Of a stretch of 64,000 nt of DNA, positions 44,619 through 56,473 are shown piece after piece; positions within the stretch are counted from its first letter, which is position 1; each line of letters begins with the position of its first letter. This stretch comes from Pontibacter arcticus (lineage in GTDB: Bacteria > Bacteroidota > Bacteroidia > Cytophagales > Hymenobacteraceae): positions 374,501 to 438,500 of the forward strand of contig NZ_QMDV01000004.1 of NCBI RefSeq assembly GCF_003284895.1, written 5' to 3'. Position numbers and translations under genes: made by a program. Below the pieces are notes generated by a model. The model did no database searches, had not been told where the DNA came from, and saw only the letters and a program-made list of their open reading frames with translations.

Positions 44619-46382
44619 TTAGCCAGGCAAATTGGTAGCAGTGGCGTTGGTTGCCAGCTTGCTTTTGCGATAGCCGTAAATAAAGTAGATGATCAGCCCA
44701 AGCCCGAGCCACGCCAGAAAACGGCTCCAGTTTGTAAAGCCCAGTTCCGTCATCAGGTAAAGGTTAGTAAGCAATCCAAGTACCGGAATCAACGATAGGT
44801 TTCGGGTAAAGGAAAGTATGGTCATGATAATCGTAATAATAATAAAACCGATCATCGGGAGCTTATGCTTCAGCACTTCCCATCCGGTTTCGGTGCCATC
44901 CGTCATGCTAAAAAACTGGGCCATTCCTTCTTTGTTAAACACATATAAAAGCGCAACGCCGGTAAGTATAAGTATAGGTAAAACATACTTGCTGTTCATA
45001 TAAGGCACTTTAAATGTTTTCTTCGAAATGGGTACCTCGTTGCGGTCCTGCTGCACCAGTACGCCGCCGCAAACCAGCACAAACGCAAACAAGGTACCAA
45101 TACTGGTCAGGTCTGTTACTTCGGTCAGGTTCATAAATAGGGCAGGCACAGCTACTACAAAACCTGTTACAATGGTAGCAAACCACGGTGTTTTATACTT
45201 TGGATGTATGCTGGAGAAAAGACCCGGCAATAAACCATCGCGGCTCATGCTCATCCAGATACGTGGCTGGCCATACTGGAAAACCAACAACACACTTGCC
45301 ATCGCAATAATCGCACTTACAGCTACAATGCCAGCTATCACATCGAGGTTAACTCTTGAGAATACATAAGCAAGCGGATCGCCTACGGCCAGTTCTGAAA
45401 AAGGAACCATACCAGTCAGGATCAGGGCAAGTATAACGTAGAGTGTTGTACAGATGATGAGCGCAAAGATCATGGCACGAGGCAGATCGCGTTGCGGGTT
45501 TTCGCATTCTTCGGCTGTGGTGGAGATAGCATCAAAACCAATGTAGGCAAAGAAGACAGCCGAAACGCCTTTCATGATGCCGGATATGCCATTTGGCGCA
45601 AACGGGCTCCAGTTATCTGTATTCACGTAAAAAGCGCCAACCACAATCACCAGCAAGATTACCAGCAACTTCAGGATAACCAGTATATTAACCGTCTTTT
45701 TAGATTCTTTAATACCGATATAAACCAGGTACGTGATCAGGATAACAATACCGAGCGCAGGAATATCGGCTACAAAGCGCATGCCTGCTAAAACGGGCGC
45801 ATTCTGCCATGCCAGGTATGCCTGCATAACAGTGTTTGGCAACGTATCGAGTGTACCGCCCTGTGCCAGTAAGGCCGTTGCCTGCTCGTACCCACGCGAA
45901 GCGCTCAGGTAATCCATGGTCAGGTATTCGGGTAGCCCGATGCCGATGCCACGCAGCACTGCCGTAAAATAATCCGACCACGAAATCGCTACGGCAATGT
46001 TGCCGATGGCATATTCCATCAACAGGTCCCAGCCAATTATCCAGGCCACCAATTCACCGAATGATGCATACGCATACGTATAGGCGCTACCCGAAACAGG
46101 TATGGTAGAAGCGAACTGGGCATAACATAACGCCGAAAATCCGCAGGCAATGGCCGTAAAAATAAACAGAAACGAAACGCCGGGCCCGCCAGCGGCACTC
46201 GCATTACCAATGGTGCTGAAGATACCAGCGCCAATAATGGCAGCAATACCAAATGATACCAGGTCTTTCAGGCGAAGGGTGCGAACCAGGTGCGTGCCGC
46301 CAATATCTCCGTCGTCTTTAAAATCAGCCAGCAGAGCCATTGGGTCTTTCCGACGACGAATGTTTTTGAAAAAGTTAGCCAT
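44619..46382 (-). CDS. Amino acid permease (APC superfamily), 587 aa
   Basis: Inner-membrane transporter of the cationic amino acid transporter type. About 13-14 hydrophobic helices; the first helix carries the APC motif FGIAAIIGAGIFSTIGNAS (broken helix 1), followed by VSFLFIFTAIACGFSALCYA. The sequence TTAEECENPQRDLPRAMI is the conserved loop 6-7 region. The length and the extra C-terminal helices resemble the YhdG/CAT group. Exact substrate unproven. Monocistronic. Confidence 0.92.
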   Translation of the reverse strand: MANFFKNIRRRKDPMALLADFKDDGDIGGTHLVRTLRLKDLVSFGIAAIIGAGIFSTIGNASAAGGPGVSFLFIFTAIACGFSALCYAQFASTIPVSGSAYTYAYASFGELVAWIIGWDLLMEYAIGNIAVAISWSDYFTAVLRGIGIGLPEYLTMDYLSASRGYEQATALLAQGGTLDTLPNTVMQAYLAWQNAPVLAGMRFVADIPALGIVILITYLVYIGIKESKKTVNILVILKLLVILLVIVVGAFYVNTDNWSPFAPNGISGIMKGVSAVFFAYIGFDAISTTAEECENPQRDLPRAMIFALIICTTLYVILALILTGMVPFSELAVGDPLAYVFSRVNLDVIAGIVAVSAIIAMASVLLVFQYGQPRIWMSMSRDGLLPGLFSSIHPKYKTPWFATIVTGFVVAVPALFMNLTEVTDLTSIGTLFAFVLVCGGVLVQQDRNEVPISKKTFKVPYMNSKYVLPILILTGVALLYVFNKEGMAQFFSMTDGTETGWEVLKHKLPMIGFIIITIIMTILSFTRNLSLIPVLGLLTNLYLMTELGFTNWSRFLAWLGLGLIIYFIYGYRKSKLATNATATNLPG

Positions 46383-46587
46383 GTGTTGTACTTAGAACAG
46401 GTAGTTTTATTGATGTAATTTATGCGAACGGGTACTATGTTTCGGACTTAACCTGAAATGTAAGCGGCGCAAGTATAAACCCGGTTAAGGCAAAACAGCA
46501 GGCGCTTACTGACATTCAAGACAGGAAAATACCAAAAAATCGTGGTAAAACAAGTAGGATGCGGGTAAGAGAAGCGGTGAGGAAAGT

Positions 46588-46640
46588 ATAAAAAAATGCT
46601 GGCCTGCCTCCGGATGATCGGAAGCAGGCCAGCAAAAAAG
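46588..46640 (-). terminator. Intrinsic terminator of kup
   Basis: Stem TGCTGGCCTGC/GCAGGCCAGCA, with a T tract on the minus strand just downstream of the kup stop. Confidence 0.8.
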
Positions 46641-46656
46641 ATAATACCAGAATAAG

Positions 46657-48594
46657 CTATTTTGTAATACGTTGTAGTTCAGGTAATTGAGCAGGCATGA
46701 TAACCAGTGGTACTTTTTCGACTTTTACAGAACTGGTATCCAGGCCAAACCACTTACTTTCTGAGCTGGTGAATTGTTTTATATTGAAATACCACTCCAT
46801 GATCACGCGCTTGATAAAGGGCAGGTCGTTTTCGTAGCTCAGGAATTTTTCGAGCACTACAAACCGGAAGTCGCCGATTAAGTGCTGCCTGTTCAGGGAA
46901 GTATAACGGCTGGTGATATCCACTTCTTTGTTAGCTACCATTTCTTCCACTACTTTCCGGAAAAACAGGTTAATGCGCTGCTCTACCCGGAAACCTAACC
47001 GGAAATCAACCCGGATAACGTCTTCCTCGCCCAACTTCCGAACATGATATTCCATGGTATAAGGCTGGTCTGTGGTTTCGACGTGTACAAACCAGTAAAT
47101 ATCGGCGCGCTTCGGCCGCTTCTGGAAAATAGAATAAATCACTTTGGATTCGATCTCCTCCGGGTCTGGCGCACTTGTCATAAACACCAGGTGGGTAGTA
47201 TACTTCGGGATGGTATCATCTTCGCTTAGCTCACGCAGAGCTGGCAGATAATCTTTCAGCGTAACATACTCCGTTAAACTTTGCTTTATCTGGAAGGCAT
47301 TTATCCAGATGTACATTATGGTTAAAAGTATACCTGCGATCAGCAAAGAAACCCAGCCGCCATGCGAGAACTTGCTCAGATTTGCGAGCATAAAAGCCGA
47401 CTCGATGCACAGGTAAACGCTAAAGAAAATGGCAGCCAGTACAACAGATTTTACTTTATGGAACAGGTAATAGCTCATCAGGATGGTAGTGGAGAGCATG
47501 CCCATCGCAATGGCCAGTCCGTATGCCGCTTCCATGTGTTCCGATTCCTGAAAGTATAAAACGATGCCCACACAGCCCAGCCACAAAAGCCAGTTTATAC
47601 TTGGTACATAGAGCTGTCCCTTCAGGTTGGTAGGGTAAACGAGCTTTACTTTTGGCCAGAGATTTAACCGGATAGCTTCACTGATCAGCGTGAACGAACC
47701 GCTGATCAGGGCCTGGCTGGCAATAATAGCGGCAATCGTAGCAATGATGATCCCGGTAAGCAAAAACCAGTTCGGCATTAAACTATAAAAAGGATTGCCC
47801 GTCAGGCGGCTGCCTGCGTGGCCCATCAGCCAGGCGCCCTGGCCCAGGTAGTTAAGCACCAAACACAGTTTTACAAATATCCAGCTTATCCGGATGTTCG
47901 GTCGGCCGCAGTGTCCCAGGTCAGAATAAAGTGCCTCAGCACCCGTTGTACACAGGAAAACAGCTCCCAGCAACCAGAAGCCCTGCGGGTAATTTACAAG
48001 GAGATTGTAGGCATAGTATGGGTTAAGCGCCTGTAAAATTTCGGGGTGTGTGATAACGCTTATTGCACCCAACGAGCCCAGCATGGCGAACCATAAGAAC
48101 ATGATCGGCCCAAATGCTTTGCCCACTATTTCGGTACCAAAACTCTGCAACAGGAAAATGAGCGTGAGGATAACCAGAACGATAGGTACAGTTGGAATAT
48201 CAGGGTAAAGTATGCGCAGCCCTTCCACAGCAGACGAAACCGAAATAGGTGGCGTAATAATACCATCTGCCAGTAAGGCCGCGCCCCCGATCATGGCCGG
48301 AACGATCAGCCAGCTTGCTTTACGCCGTATTAAAGTATAAAGCGAGAAAATGCCGCCTTCGCCGTTGTTATCGGCTTGCAGGGTTAAGAGCACATATTTA
48401 ATGGTGGTTTGCAGGGTTAGCGTCCAAAAGACACAGGAAATACCGCCATAAACTAGTATTTCAGAGATTGGTGCGCTGCCAATAATGGCCTTCATCACAT
48501 AGAGTGGCGAAGTACCGATATCGCCGTAAATAATACCCAGCGAAATAAGCAGGCCAGCCGTGGAAATGCGGCTGGCCGTAGGAGAAAGGCTCAT
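46657..48594 (-). CDS. kup: KUP/HAK/KT potassium uptake protein
   Basis: Proton-coupled potassium importer of the inner membrane. Twelve or so hydrophobic helices fill residues 1-450; motifs GIIYGDIGTSPLYV in helix 1 and ALLADGIITPPISV are typical of KUP, as is YSDLGHCGRPNI. The C-terminal about 195 residues are cytosolic. 645 residues, standard length. Alone in its transcription unit. Confidence 0.96.
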   Translation of the reverse strand: MSLSPTASRISTAGLLISLGIIYGDIGTSPLYVMKAIIGSAPISEILVYGGISCVFWTLTLQTTIKYVLLTLQADNNGEGGIFSLYTLIRRKASWLIVPAMIGGAALLADGIITPPISVSSAVEGLRILYPDIPTVPIVLVILTLIFLLQSFGTEIVGKAFGPIMFLWFAMLGSLGAISVITHPEILQALNPYYAYNLLVNYPQGFWLLGAVFLCTTGAEALYSDLGHCGRPNIRISWIFVKLCLVLNYLGQGAWLMGHAGSRLTGNPFYSLMPNWFLLTGIIIATIAAIIASQALISGSFTLISEAIRLNLWPKVKLVYPTNLKGQLYVPSINWLLWLGCVGIVLYFQESEHMEAAYGLAIAMGMLSTTILMSYYLFHKVKSVVLAAIFFSVYLCIESAFMLANLSKFSHGGWVSLLIAGILLTIMYIWINAFQIKQSLTEYVTLKDYLPALRELSEDDTIPKYTTHLVFMTSAPDPEEIESKVIYSIFQKRPKRADIYWFVHVETTDQPYTMEYHVRKLGEEDVIRVDFRLGFRVEQRINLFFRKVVEEMVANKEVDITSRYTSLNRQHLIGDFRFVVLEKFLSYENDLPFIKRVIMEWYFNIKQFTSSESKWFGLDTSSVKVEKVPLVIMPAQLPELQRITK

Positions 48595-48644
48595 CTTAGC
48601 TTAAATAAAACTAAACGTGTGTTGTTCCATACAAAACGAAACGG

Positions 48645-49304
48645 TTAAAGTGTATTGCTGTTATTGCCAGCAAATTTCTGTTTCAGAATTTGCCAAACGG
48701 GAGGTAACACAGATAGTACGATAATAGCCAGAATCAGGAAGGTGAAATTTTTCTTAACGATAGGTGCATTGCCAACTAAATAACCTAACAGGGTAAAACC
48801 CATCACCCAGACAAAAGCGCCTACCACATTAAAAAGTATAAAACGGTTATACTGCATCTTACTGATACCGGCCACAAACGGGGCAAAGGTGCGCACAATC
48901 GGAATAAAACGCGCATAGATAATGGTACGCCCGCCATACTTTTCGTAGAACTTCTGCGCCTGCATGAGATGGTCCTGCTTTAAGAACCAGTAATCTTTCT
49001 GAAACACTTTTGCGCCAAATTTAAACCCGGTAAAGTAGTTGAAAGAGTCGCCGAGAATGGCTGCTATGATAAGCAATGCGATGATTAAAAACAGATTGAT
49101 GCCTGATTCGGGAATGGCAGCCAGCGCGCCAATAGCAAAAAGCAACGAGTCGCCGGGCAGGAAAGGCGTTACCACCAAACCGGTTTCGCAGAACACGATC
49201 AGGAAAAGTATAAGATAGATCCAGTTTTCGTATTTCTGAAGCAACTCTACCAAATGCACATCAATGTGAAGTATAAAATCTATGAGGTACTGAATAATTT
49301 CCAT
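48645..49304 (-). CDS. DedA family membrane protein, 219 aa
   Basis: Inner-membrane DedA/SNARE-associated protein, a family involved in lipid (undecaprenyl phosphate/phosphatidylethanolamine) flipping. Start at Met 49304 (MEIIQYLIDFILHID); the longer frame to 49337 adds a Cys-rich tail I reject. Signature features: FCETGLVVTPFLPGDSLLFAIG and the GxxxxxYGG..ARFIP.VR region (EKYGGRTIIYARFIPIVRTF). Helices extend to about 205. Next to kup but separated by 50 bases; no clear operon. Confidence 0.94.
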   Translation of the reverse strand: MEIIQYLIDFILHIDVHLVELLQKYENWIYLILFLIVFCETGLVVTPFLPGDSLLFAIGALAAIPESGINLFLIIALLIIAAILGDSFNYFTGFKFGAKVFQKDYWFLKQDHLMQAQKFYEKYGGRTIIYARFIPIVRTFAPFVAGISKMQYNRFILFNVVGAFVWVMGFTLLGYLVGNAPIVKKNFTFLILAIIVLSVLPPVWQILKQKFAGNNSNTL

Positions 49305-49434
49305 GAAGAAGTATAAAGGGTGTAAGCAGCAGCACAATTGTTTGTGTACCTGCTGTTTTAAGGGCGCAAAGATAATTGAAATTTAGAAAGCAAGCAGGAA
49401 GTATAACTCGAATTTATTTTTGCCAAATACCCTG

Positions 49435-49478
49435 TTTAAAAAACCGGAAGCCAGATACAGCTGTACCTGGCTTCCGGA
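49435..49478 (-). terminator. Intrinsic terminator of dapA
   Basis: Stem CCGGAAGCCAG/CTGGCTTCCGG followed on the minus strand by a T run. Confidence 0.7.
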
Positions 49479-49499
49479 AGTATAAAGTTGAAGTATAAA

Positions 49500-50369
49500 C
49501 TACAGTAATTTAAAAATCCTGTCTTTCAGGCCTGATGTGGCTTCCATTAAAGGCAAACGTACCTGAGCGGTGCAAACGCCGAAACGCTCCAGCACCACTT
49601 TTACGCCAACCGGATTGCCTTCTTCGTACATCAGGGGGTTGATGTCCACAAAATTAAGCATCAGCTCAGACGCATCTTTAAAGTTGCCATCCAGCGCCAG
49701 CGCCACCATCTTGCAGAACCTGTCCGGAAAAGCGTTGGCCAGCACTGAAATAACACCAACAGCTCCGAACGCAGTCATCGGTACGGTTAGCAGGTCGTCT
49801 CCGCTGATCAGCATAAAGTCGTTTGGTTTGTGTTTGGCAATGTGCATGCACTGCTCCAGGTTACCGGAAGCTTCTTTTATGCCGATGATATTTTCGTGTG
49901 CAGCCAGGCGCAGTGTAGTTTCCGGTGCCATGTTGCTACCCGTGCGGCCCGGCACATTATAAAGTATAACCGGCACCGGCGATGCGTTGGCCAGCTGAAC
50001 ATAATGCTGGTAAATGCCTTGCTGGGAAGGTTTGTTATAGTAAGGGCTAACTGAAAGTATGGCGGAAACACCGCTCAGGTCAACTTCCTGGAGTGTTTCT
50101 AAAAGTTGCATGGTATTGTTTCCGCCCAGGCCATATACCAACGGCACGCGCTGGTTTACGTGTTGCTTTACAAAACGCAGCACTTCGGCTTGTTCGGCTT
50201 TGGTGGTGGTTACTGATTCGGCGGTGGTGCCGTTAACAACCAGGTAATTTACGCCGCCATCCATCGTAAAATCGAGCAGTTTACGCAGCGCATCATAATC
50301 TACGGCCAGCTCTTTTGTGAAAGGCGTTACCAAGGCTACGCCTGTTCCTTTCAGTTTTTCTTGAATCAT
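49500..50369 (-). CDS. dapA: 4-hydroxy-tetrahydrodipicolinate synthase
   Basis: Class I aldolase of lysine/diaminopimelate synthesis, condensing pyruvate with aspartate semialdehyde. Catalytic Lys in GIKEASG (about 165), Tyr in ILYNVPGRTG (about 135), and TTAESVTT near 45-51 for the pyruvate carboxylate. 289 residues, standard. The ATG (50369) is eight bases from a heptad array. Diaminopimelate links this gene to peptidoglycan. Confidence 0.96.
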   Translation of the reverse strand: MIQEKLKGTGVALVTPFTKELAVDYDALRKLLDFTMDGGVNYLVVNGTTAESVTTTKAEQAEVLRFVKQHVNQRVPLVYGLGGNNTMQLLETLQEVDLSGVSAILSVSPYYNKPSQQGIYQHYVQLANASPVPVILYNVPGRTGSNMAPETTLRLAAHENIIGIKEASGNLEQCMHIAKHKPNDFMLISGDDLLTVPMTAFGAVGVISVLANAFPDRFCKMVALALDGNFKDASELMLNFVDINPLMYEEGNPVGVKVVLERFGVCTAQVRLPLMEATSGLKDRIFKLL

Positions 50370-50376
50370 GTTTACT

Positions 50377-50517
50377 AATTACGAATTACGAGGTACGAAT
50401 TACGAATTATGGATCGACATCTGCAAATGATGCTCATTAAAGCAGCCGACAAGTATGAATTCGTCTCTTCCCTGAATATCCTGACTCAACACTCAAAACT
50501 CGCGACTCATAACTTTA
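50377..50517. repeat. Inverted heptad-array element between dapA start and response-regulator stop
   Basis: Left array 50377-50411: AATTACG, AATTACG, AGGTACG, AATTACG, AATTATG. The right array at about 50482-50517 is in register TGACTCA, ACACTCA, AAACTCG, CGACTCA, TAACTTT, the same right-hand unit as at 20.9 kb. The core between them is about 70 bases. It reaches the stop codon of the response regulator at 50515. Confidence 0.8.
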
Positions 50518-51246
50518 TTGTATGTTATTTTCTTCTACCCATTTCAGGAACTGCTCTTTGTATACTTCACCGATCGGAATTTCTTTCGGGCCGATGCGGA
50601 TGCGGCTTTTCTCGATGCTGTCTATTTTTTGAAGCGACACGATAAAGGAGCGGTGCACGCGCAGGAACTTGGAATCCGGCAGTTTCTCCATCATCTTGTT
50701 CATCGAAAGCAGGGTGATAATTTTCTGGTCTTTTGTCTGGATGATGATGTAATCTTTCAAACCCTCGATCCACTGGATGTCATTAAAATCGATGCGGATC
50801 ATTTTATAGTCTGCTTTCACAAACATAAAATCCTGCTCAGGCGTTGGGGCAACCGGCAAAGTATGATTTTCGGAGGATTTGCCGTTGCGCTGCAGGCGTT
50901 CCTGGGCTTTGGTTACCGCTTTCAGAAACCGGTCGAAAGGGATAGGCTTCAGCAGGTAATCCACGGCATCCTGGTTAAAACCCTCCAGGGCGTAATCCGG
51001 GTAGGCTGTAGTAAAAATGACAAGCGGATGCTGCTTTAATATGTTCAGGAACTGCATACCGGTCAGTTCGGGCATTTCGATATCCAGAAACATCAGGTCG
51101 ATCTGCTCGGTTTGCAGCACCTGCATGGCTTCTGTGGCACTGGAACAGGTTTGTACCAACTCCAGGAAAGGCAGTTTACTTACATAACTCTCAATTATAT
51201 CGAGTGCAAGCGGTTCATCATCAATAGCTAAGCAACGTATTTTCAT
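50515..51246 (-). CDS. LytTR-family response regulator, 243 aa
   Basis: Two-component regulator: receiver domain 1-118 with the phosphoacceptor Asp55 (MFLDIEMPE), acidic pair DDEP at 9-12 and Thr/Lys at AYPDYAL and LLKPI, then a LytTR DNA-binding domain at about 135-240 (IDSIEKSRIRIGPKEIPIG). Paired with the histidine kinase upstream (four bases apart), so a standard LytS/LytTR pair. Regulated genes unknown. Confidence 0.95.
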   Translation of the reverse strand: MKIRCLAIDDEPLALDIIESYVSKLPFLELVQTCSSATEAMQVLQTEQIDLMFLDIEMPELTGMQFLNILKQHPLVIFTTAYPDYALEGFNQDAVDYLLKPIPFDRFLKAVTKAQERLQRNGKSSENHTLPVAPTPEQDFMFVKADYKMIRIDFNDIQWIEGLKDYIIIQTKDQKIITLLSMNKMMEKLPDSKFLRVHRSFIVSLQKIDSIEKSRIRIGPKEIPIGEVYKEQFLKWVEENNIQ

Positions 51247-51250
51247 GGGA

Positions 51251-52270
51251 TTATTTTTGGGAGTCAGTAAAGTATAGTTTCAGCGTAGCGTAGAAAGTGC
51301 CTTCTTTTTCTTCGAAGGTGAGCTGGTGCTGGTTGGTGTACAGTAGGTTTAAGCGGCGTTTCAGGTTTTCGAGGCCGATGCCGCCAAATTCGCGCTTTTT
51401 GTGCGAGCTGGTGTTATTAATAGTGCTAAACAAAAGCGAATCCTCTTTCACGGTCAGGTTAAGAATGATCCCAATCTCGTTCTTGCTTACCAGGCCATGT
51501 TTAAACGCGTTTTCGACCAGCGTCATCAGCAACATCGGAGCAATTTGTTTTCCGCTCGGTTCGCCTTCGATGTTAAATTTTATACTTGTCTGTTCGCGTA
51601 AGCGCAGCTTTTGCAGGTCTATAAAGTTTTTGATGTGGTCTACTTCCTTCTCCAAAGATACCAGCGCATCGTTGCTCTCATAAAGCATATACCGCATCAG
51701 CAGCGACAGTTTCATGATGGCATCCGGCGTTTCGGGGGATTGCTTGTAGGCTAGCGAGTAAATATTGTTTAGGGTATTGAACAGGAAATGCGGGTTCACC
51801 TGCGATTTCAGGAAGGCCAGTTCGGCGGCGAGTTTCTGGTTTTCGAGCTCTTTGTTGCGGCGCTCGTTCCGGATATAATTGCCCGTTACTTTTAAACCAG
51901 AACTGATAAAACACACGATCAGGCCGCCCAATGCATGCTCGATTAGGCTTTGCTGGGTGTAGATATTCTGAAGCTGCGGATTATAGTCTTTAAAAACCAA
52001 GTAATCGAGGGGCGAGCGTACCAGCGCCAGCACAACCAGCGAGCATAAAACAGCCCCGATGTAAAGCAGTACTTTGTCTTTGGCCAGAAAGCGCGGAATC
52101 AGCACAAACCAGTTAAAGTAGAAAAGCAGCAACATGAACGCCAGGCCTACAATTACATCCAGGCTTTTACCAAACGACAGGTTGCCGCTCGACTGCAGAG
52201 ACGTAAAGATCCAGCCTACCAGTATAAGCCAGCACGAAACGTGAACGGCAAGCTGGTAGCGCTTTTTCAT
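51251..52270 (-). CDS. LytS-type sensor histidine kinase, 339 aa
   Basis: Membrane sensor of the His_kinase/YehU type. Four hydrophobic helices in the first 130 residues, then a short coiled coil (ERRNKELENQKL), the histidine box QVNPHFLFNTLN (phosphorylated His161), and an HATPase domain with LVENAFKHGL and GGIGLENLKRRL. Start at Met 52270; the frame extends to 52306 but the extra 12 residues have no support. It precedes the cognate response regulator. Confidence 0.94.
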   Translation of the reverse strand: MKKRYQLAVHVSCWLILVGWIFTSLQSSGNLSFGKSLDVIVGLAFMLLLFYFNWFVLIPRFLAKDKVLLYIGAVLCSLVVLALVRSPLDYLVFKDYNPQLQNIYTQQSLIEHALGGLIVCFISSGLKVTGNYIRNERRNKELENQKLAAELAFLKSQVNPHFLFNTLNNIYSLAYKQSPETPDAIMKLSLLMRYMLYESNDALVSLEKEVDHIKNFIDLQKLRLREQTSIKFNIEGEPSGKQIAPMLLMTLVENAFKHGLVSKNEIGIILNLTVKEDSLLFSTINNTSSHKKREFGGIGLENLKRRLNLLYTNQHQLTFEEKEGTFYATLKLYFTDSQK

Positions 52271-52501
52271 GGTGATATCGGGTAAGGTTAAATGGCTGTA
52301 GGGCAATGTTTTATATTTTAGATCTACAACTTACTGTTGTGTAGCAAGCCGTATATCTGATTTCTTTATCTCTGAAAGATAAGGATTTCCGCTTATTTTA
52401 TAAATATAAGTTTACAACAATATACCAACAGCAAAAAGTAAACAACCAACGCCATTTTAAGCCCGATAAGCAGTTAGGTAAAGTATAAAGTATAGCTTCC
52501 G

Positions 52502-54586
<2,085 letters not shown>

Positions 54587-54619
54587 GTTTACTCCAAAAA
54601 AAGGTTTGCTGTAATCCTT

Positions 54620-55117
54620 TTATTTCAGAATCACGCCATCTGCTACAAAGCGCAGTTCTTGTTTTGGCTGTGTGATCAGGGCAACTTCTGCATCTGTTTT
54701 GCCGGCGTCTTTGGCGTAATGCTGCTGGTCTGCTACCGAGATAAGCTCTTGTTTGGCTGTGCCGGTAAATACCGCTGTTCGGCCTTTCAGGTCTTCGATC
54801 GGAAGGAAGAAGCCATAATCCCGGAACGTTACTTTCATACTGTTGCCATCTGCCAGTTTCACATCCATCCAGCAGCCTTTTGCCTGGCAGCTTTCCACTA
54901 CTTCGGCCGCGACGGTAGCCTGTATCGAATCCTGACCTGCCACCTGTTTCACCAGTTCGGTAGGGGCAATGGCCTCGCCTTCTTCAACGGAAGCACCAAA
55001 CCTGTTTGTGTTGGCTGTAGTGGATTGTTCAGTTGCTGGCTCTGTGGTGTTTGTGGTCGCTTGCTTGCAACCGTAAAACGATAACAGGGCAGTAAATAAA
55101 AGCAAGGTCTTCTTCAT
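54620..55117 (-). CDS. DUF4920 lipoprotein, 165 aa
   Basis: Start at Met 55117 gives MKKTLLLFTALLSFYGC, a lipobox signal; the frame to 55162 is longer but unlikely. The mature protein carries a Thr/Glu linker and the DUF4920 region (FGASVEEGEAI, AKGCWMDVKLADG, VTFRDYGFFLPI), with a CWM core like that of copper/haem handling lipoproteins. No characterised reaction. Confidence 0.82.
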   Translation of the reverse strand: MKKTLLLFTALLSFYGCKQATTNTTEPATEQSTTANTNRFGASVEEGEAIAPTELVKQVAGQDSIQATVAAEVVESCQAKGCWMDVKLADGNSMKVTFRDYGFFLPIEDLKGRTAVFTGTAKQELISVADQQHYAKDAGKTDAEVALITQPKQELRFVADGVILK

Positions 55118-55589
55118 AGTGGATGGTGTGTTTGAGACAAAGTAAATATAAGCTTTACCCAAAACATTAAAAATTTATTCACCCAAAAGTAACTGTCCTG
55201 ATCTTGGGTAATAAGTGTAATTAGTAGTTATACTTTTGATTATCAATTTTATATGATTGTTAATGCTAAGTATAAATTCAGCTACTAATTATGTGATAAT
55301 AGGAGCAACAGGGTAGCTTAACCTTTCCAGAATAAGCTGAGAAAGTTTAGAGGATGGGTTTGGTCAATTGATTTTCAGGAGGCTATAGGAAACCTTTACT
55401 GGCCTAGTTGCATAAGCTGCTTGAACTCCGCTTTTTTAAAGCCATACTTTCATCATGCTGTAAAGTGGCGTATAAATCGACAAAGTATAAGATGTGTAAA
55501 AATTGTATAGTGTACTTTACTTGTTTCTTTTATTCAAGTATATAGAGTGATCTATATTAAGTTATACTTTAAGTATAGGTTAGCGCTGT
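55118..55589. other. Gene-free stretch of about 470 bases
   Basis: No credible gene. AT-rich, with at least five AGTATA/TATACT copies (such as GTTATACTTTTG, CTAAGTATAAAT, CAAAGTATAAG). It probably holds the promoter of the DUF4920 gene. Confidence 0.5.
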
Positions 55590-56171
55590 TTAACGTGTGG
55601 GCGGGCGGGCCCAGCGGGCACTTCGGATCGTTAGGCCAACACGGCCTGTGAGGAGGGGAAGGTACTTGGCCGGTATACTTGCCTGAAAATTTTCGAGCAG
55701 CAGGTTAAGCGTTGTTCCGAAGATAATGGCGTTCTCGTCTGGTGAAAACTGGATAGCTGCTACAGTCTCGTTGGTAACGCCTTGTAACATTATACTTATC
55801 TGGCTGTTTATGGTTTGCGGGTAAGGCGTCCGGGAATTTATTTTTTCGATGGGCACTGCAATTGAAAAGAACAGCTCCGGGTATTTGGCCCCGTACAAAA
55901 CTTCATAAGCCATGGTGGCAGGTAAAGTATCCGAAGCAGGCAACAGGTTGGCCAGGTTAAGCCGGCATTCCAGCTTCTGGGTTTGCCGGTTATAAAATAC
56001 GAGCAGGTCCGATGAAGTGAAATTGTAGGGTTGCGCCACCCCTTCCAATGTAAGTAAAATGTTGTTGCCACTTGTGTAATTAACTACAGGCTGGGCCAGC
56101 ACCTTGGGCGGTAATAACAGTGCGCCAAAAAGCAGAAGCGGAAGAAAGAAAGTATGGTAAAGTTTTTTCAT
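55590..56171 (-). CDS. Secreted hypothetical protein, 193 aa
   Basis: Signal peptide MKKLYHTFFLPLLLFGALLLPPKVLAQ, then a beta-rich mature part (VNYTSGNNILLTLEGV, FYNRQTQKLECRLNLANLLPAS, SISVMLQ-like strands). A YceI-like or similar small barrel is possible, but I cannot place it in a family. C-terminus basic. No neighbour suggests a function. Confidence 0.65.
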   Translation of the reverse strand: MKKLYHTFFLPLLLFGALLLPPKVLAQPVVNYTSGNNILLTLEGVAQPYNFTSSDLLVFYNRQTQKLECRLNLANLLPASDTLPATMAYEVLYGAKYPELFFSIAVPIEKINSRTPYPQTINSQISIMLQGVTNETVAAIQFSPDENAIIFGTTLNLLLENFQASIPAKYLPLLTGRVGLTIRSARWARPPTR

Positions 56172-56473
56172 AGGGAAGCTCGGTTATAAAAAGTGACTTT
56201 AATTTTGTGTAACGCAAGATCAGGAGATAAGGTCTTATAATGCAACAGGTTATAAGCATGTTTTTTCCGGGATCAGAAGTATAAGTAACAGGGCGGGGCA
56301 ATTGTTCAGATATTAAGGGGATAATGTGCCGGCAGGTAAATTATAAGTGCAAATCGTACAACCATGCAACCGTGCTTGGGGTATAAAAGTACTAGAAGAT
56401 AAACTGCGTTATTTACACCTTACACCATGCGCGAGGTAACTTCCCTAAGCCACCACAAGTTGAACTGAAAGGG
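56172..56473. other. Gene-free stretch of about 300 bases
   Basis: No gene seen. It lies between divergent genes (minus at 55590-56171, plus at 56474) and contains a GAAGTATAAG copy near 56278. Promoters are expected for both neighbours but I cannot place them with confidence. Confidence 0.45.
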
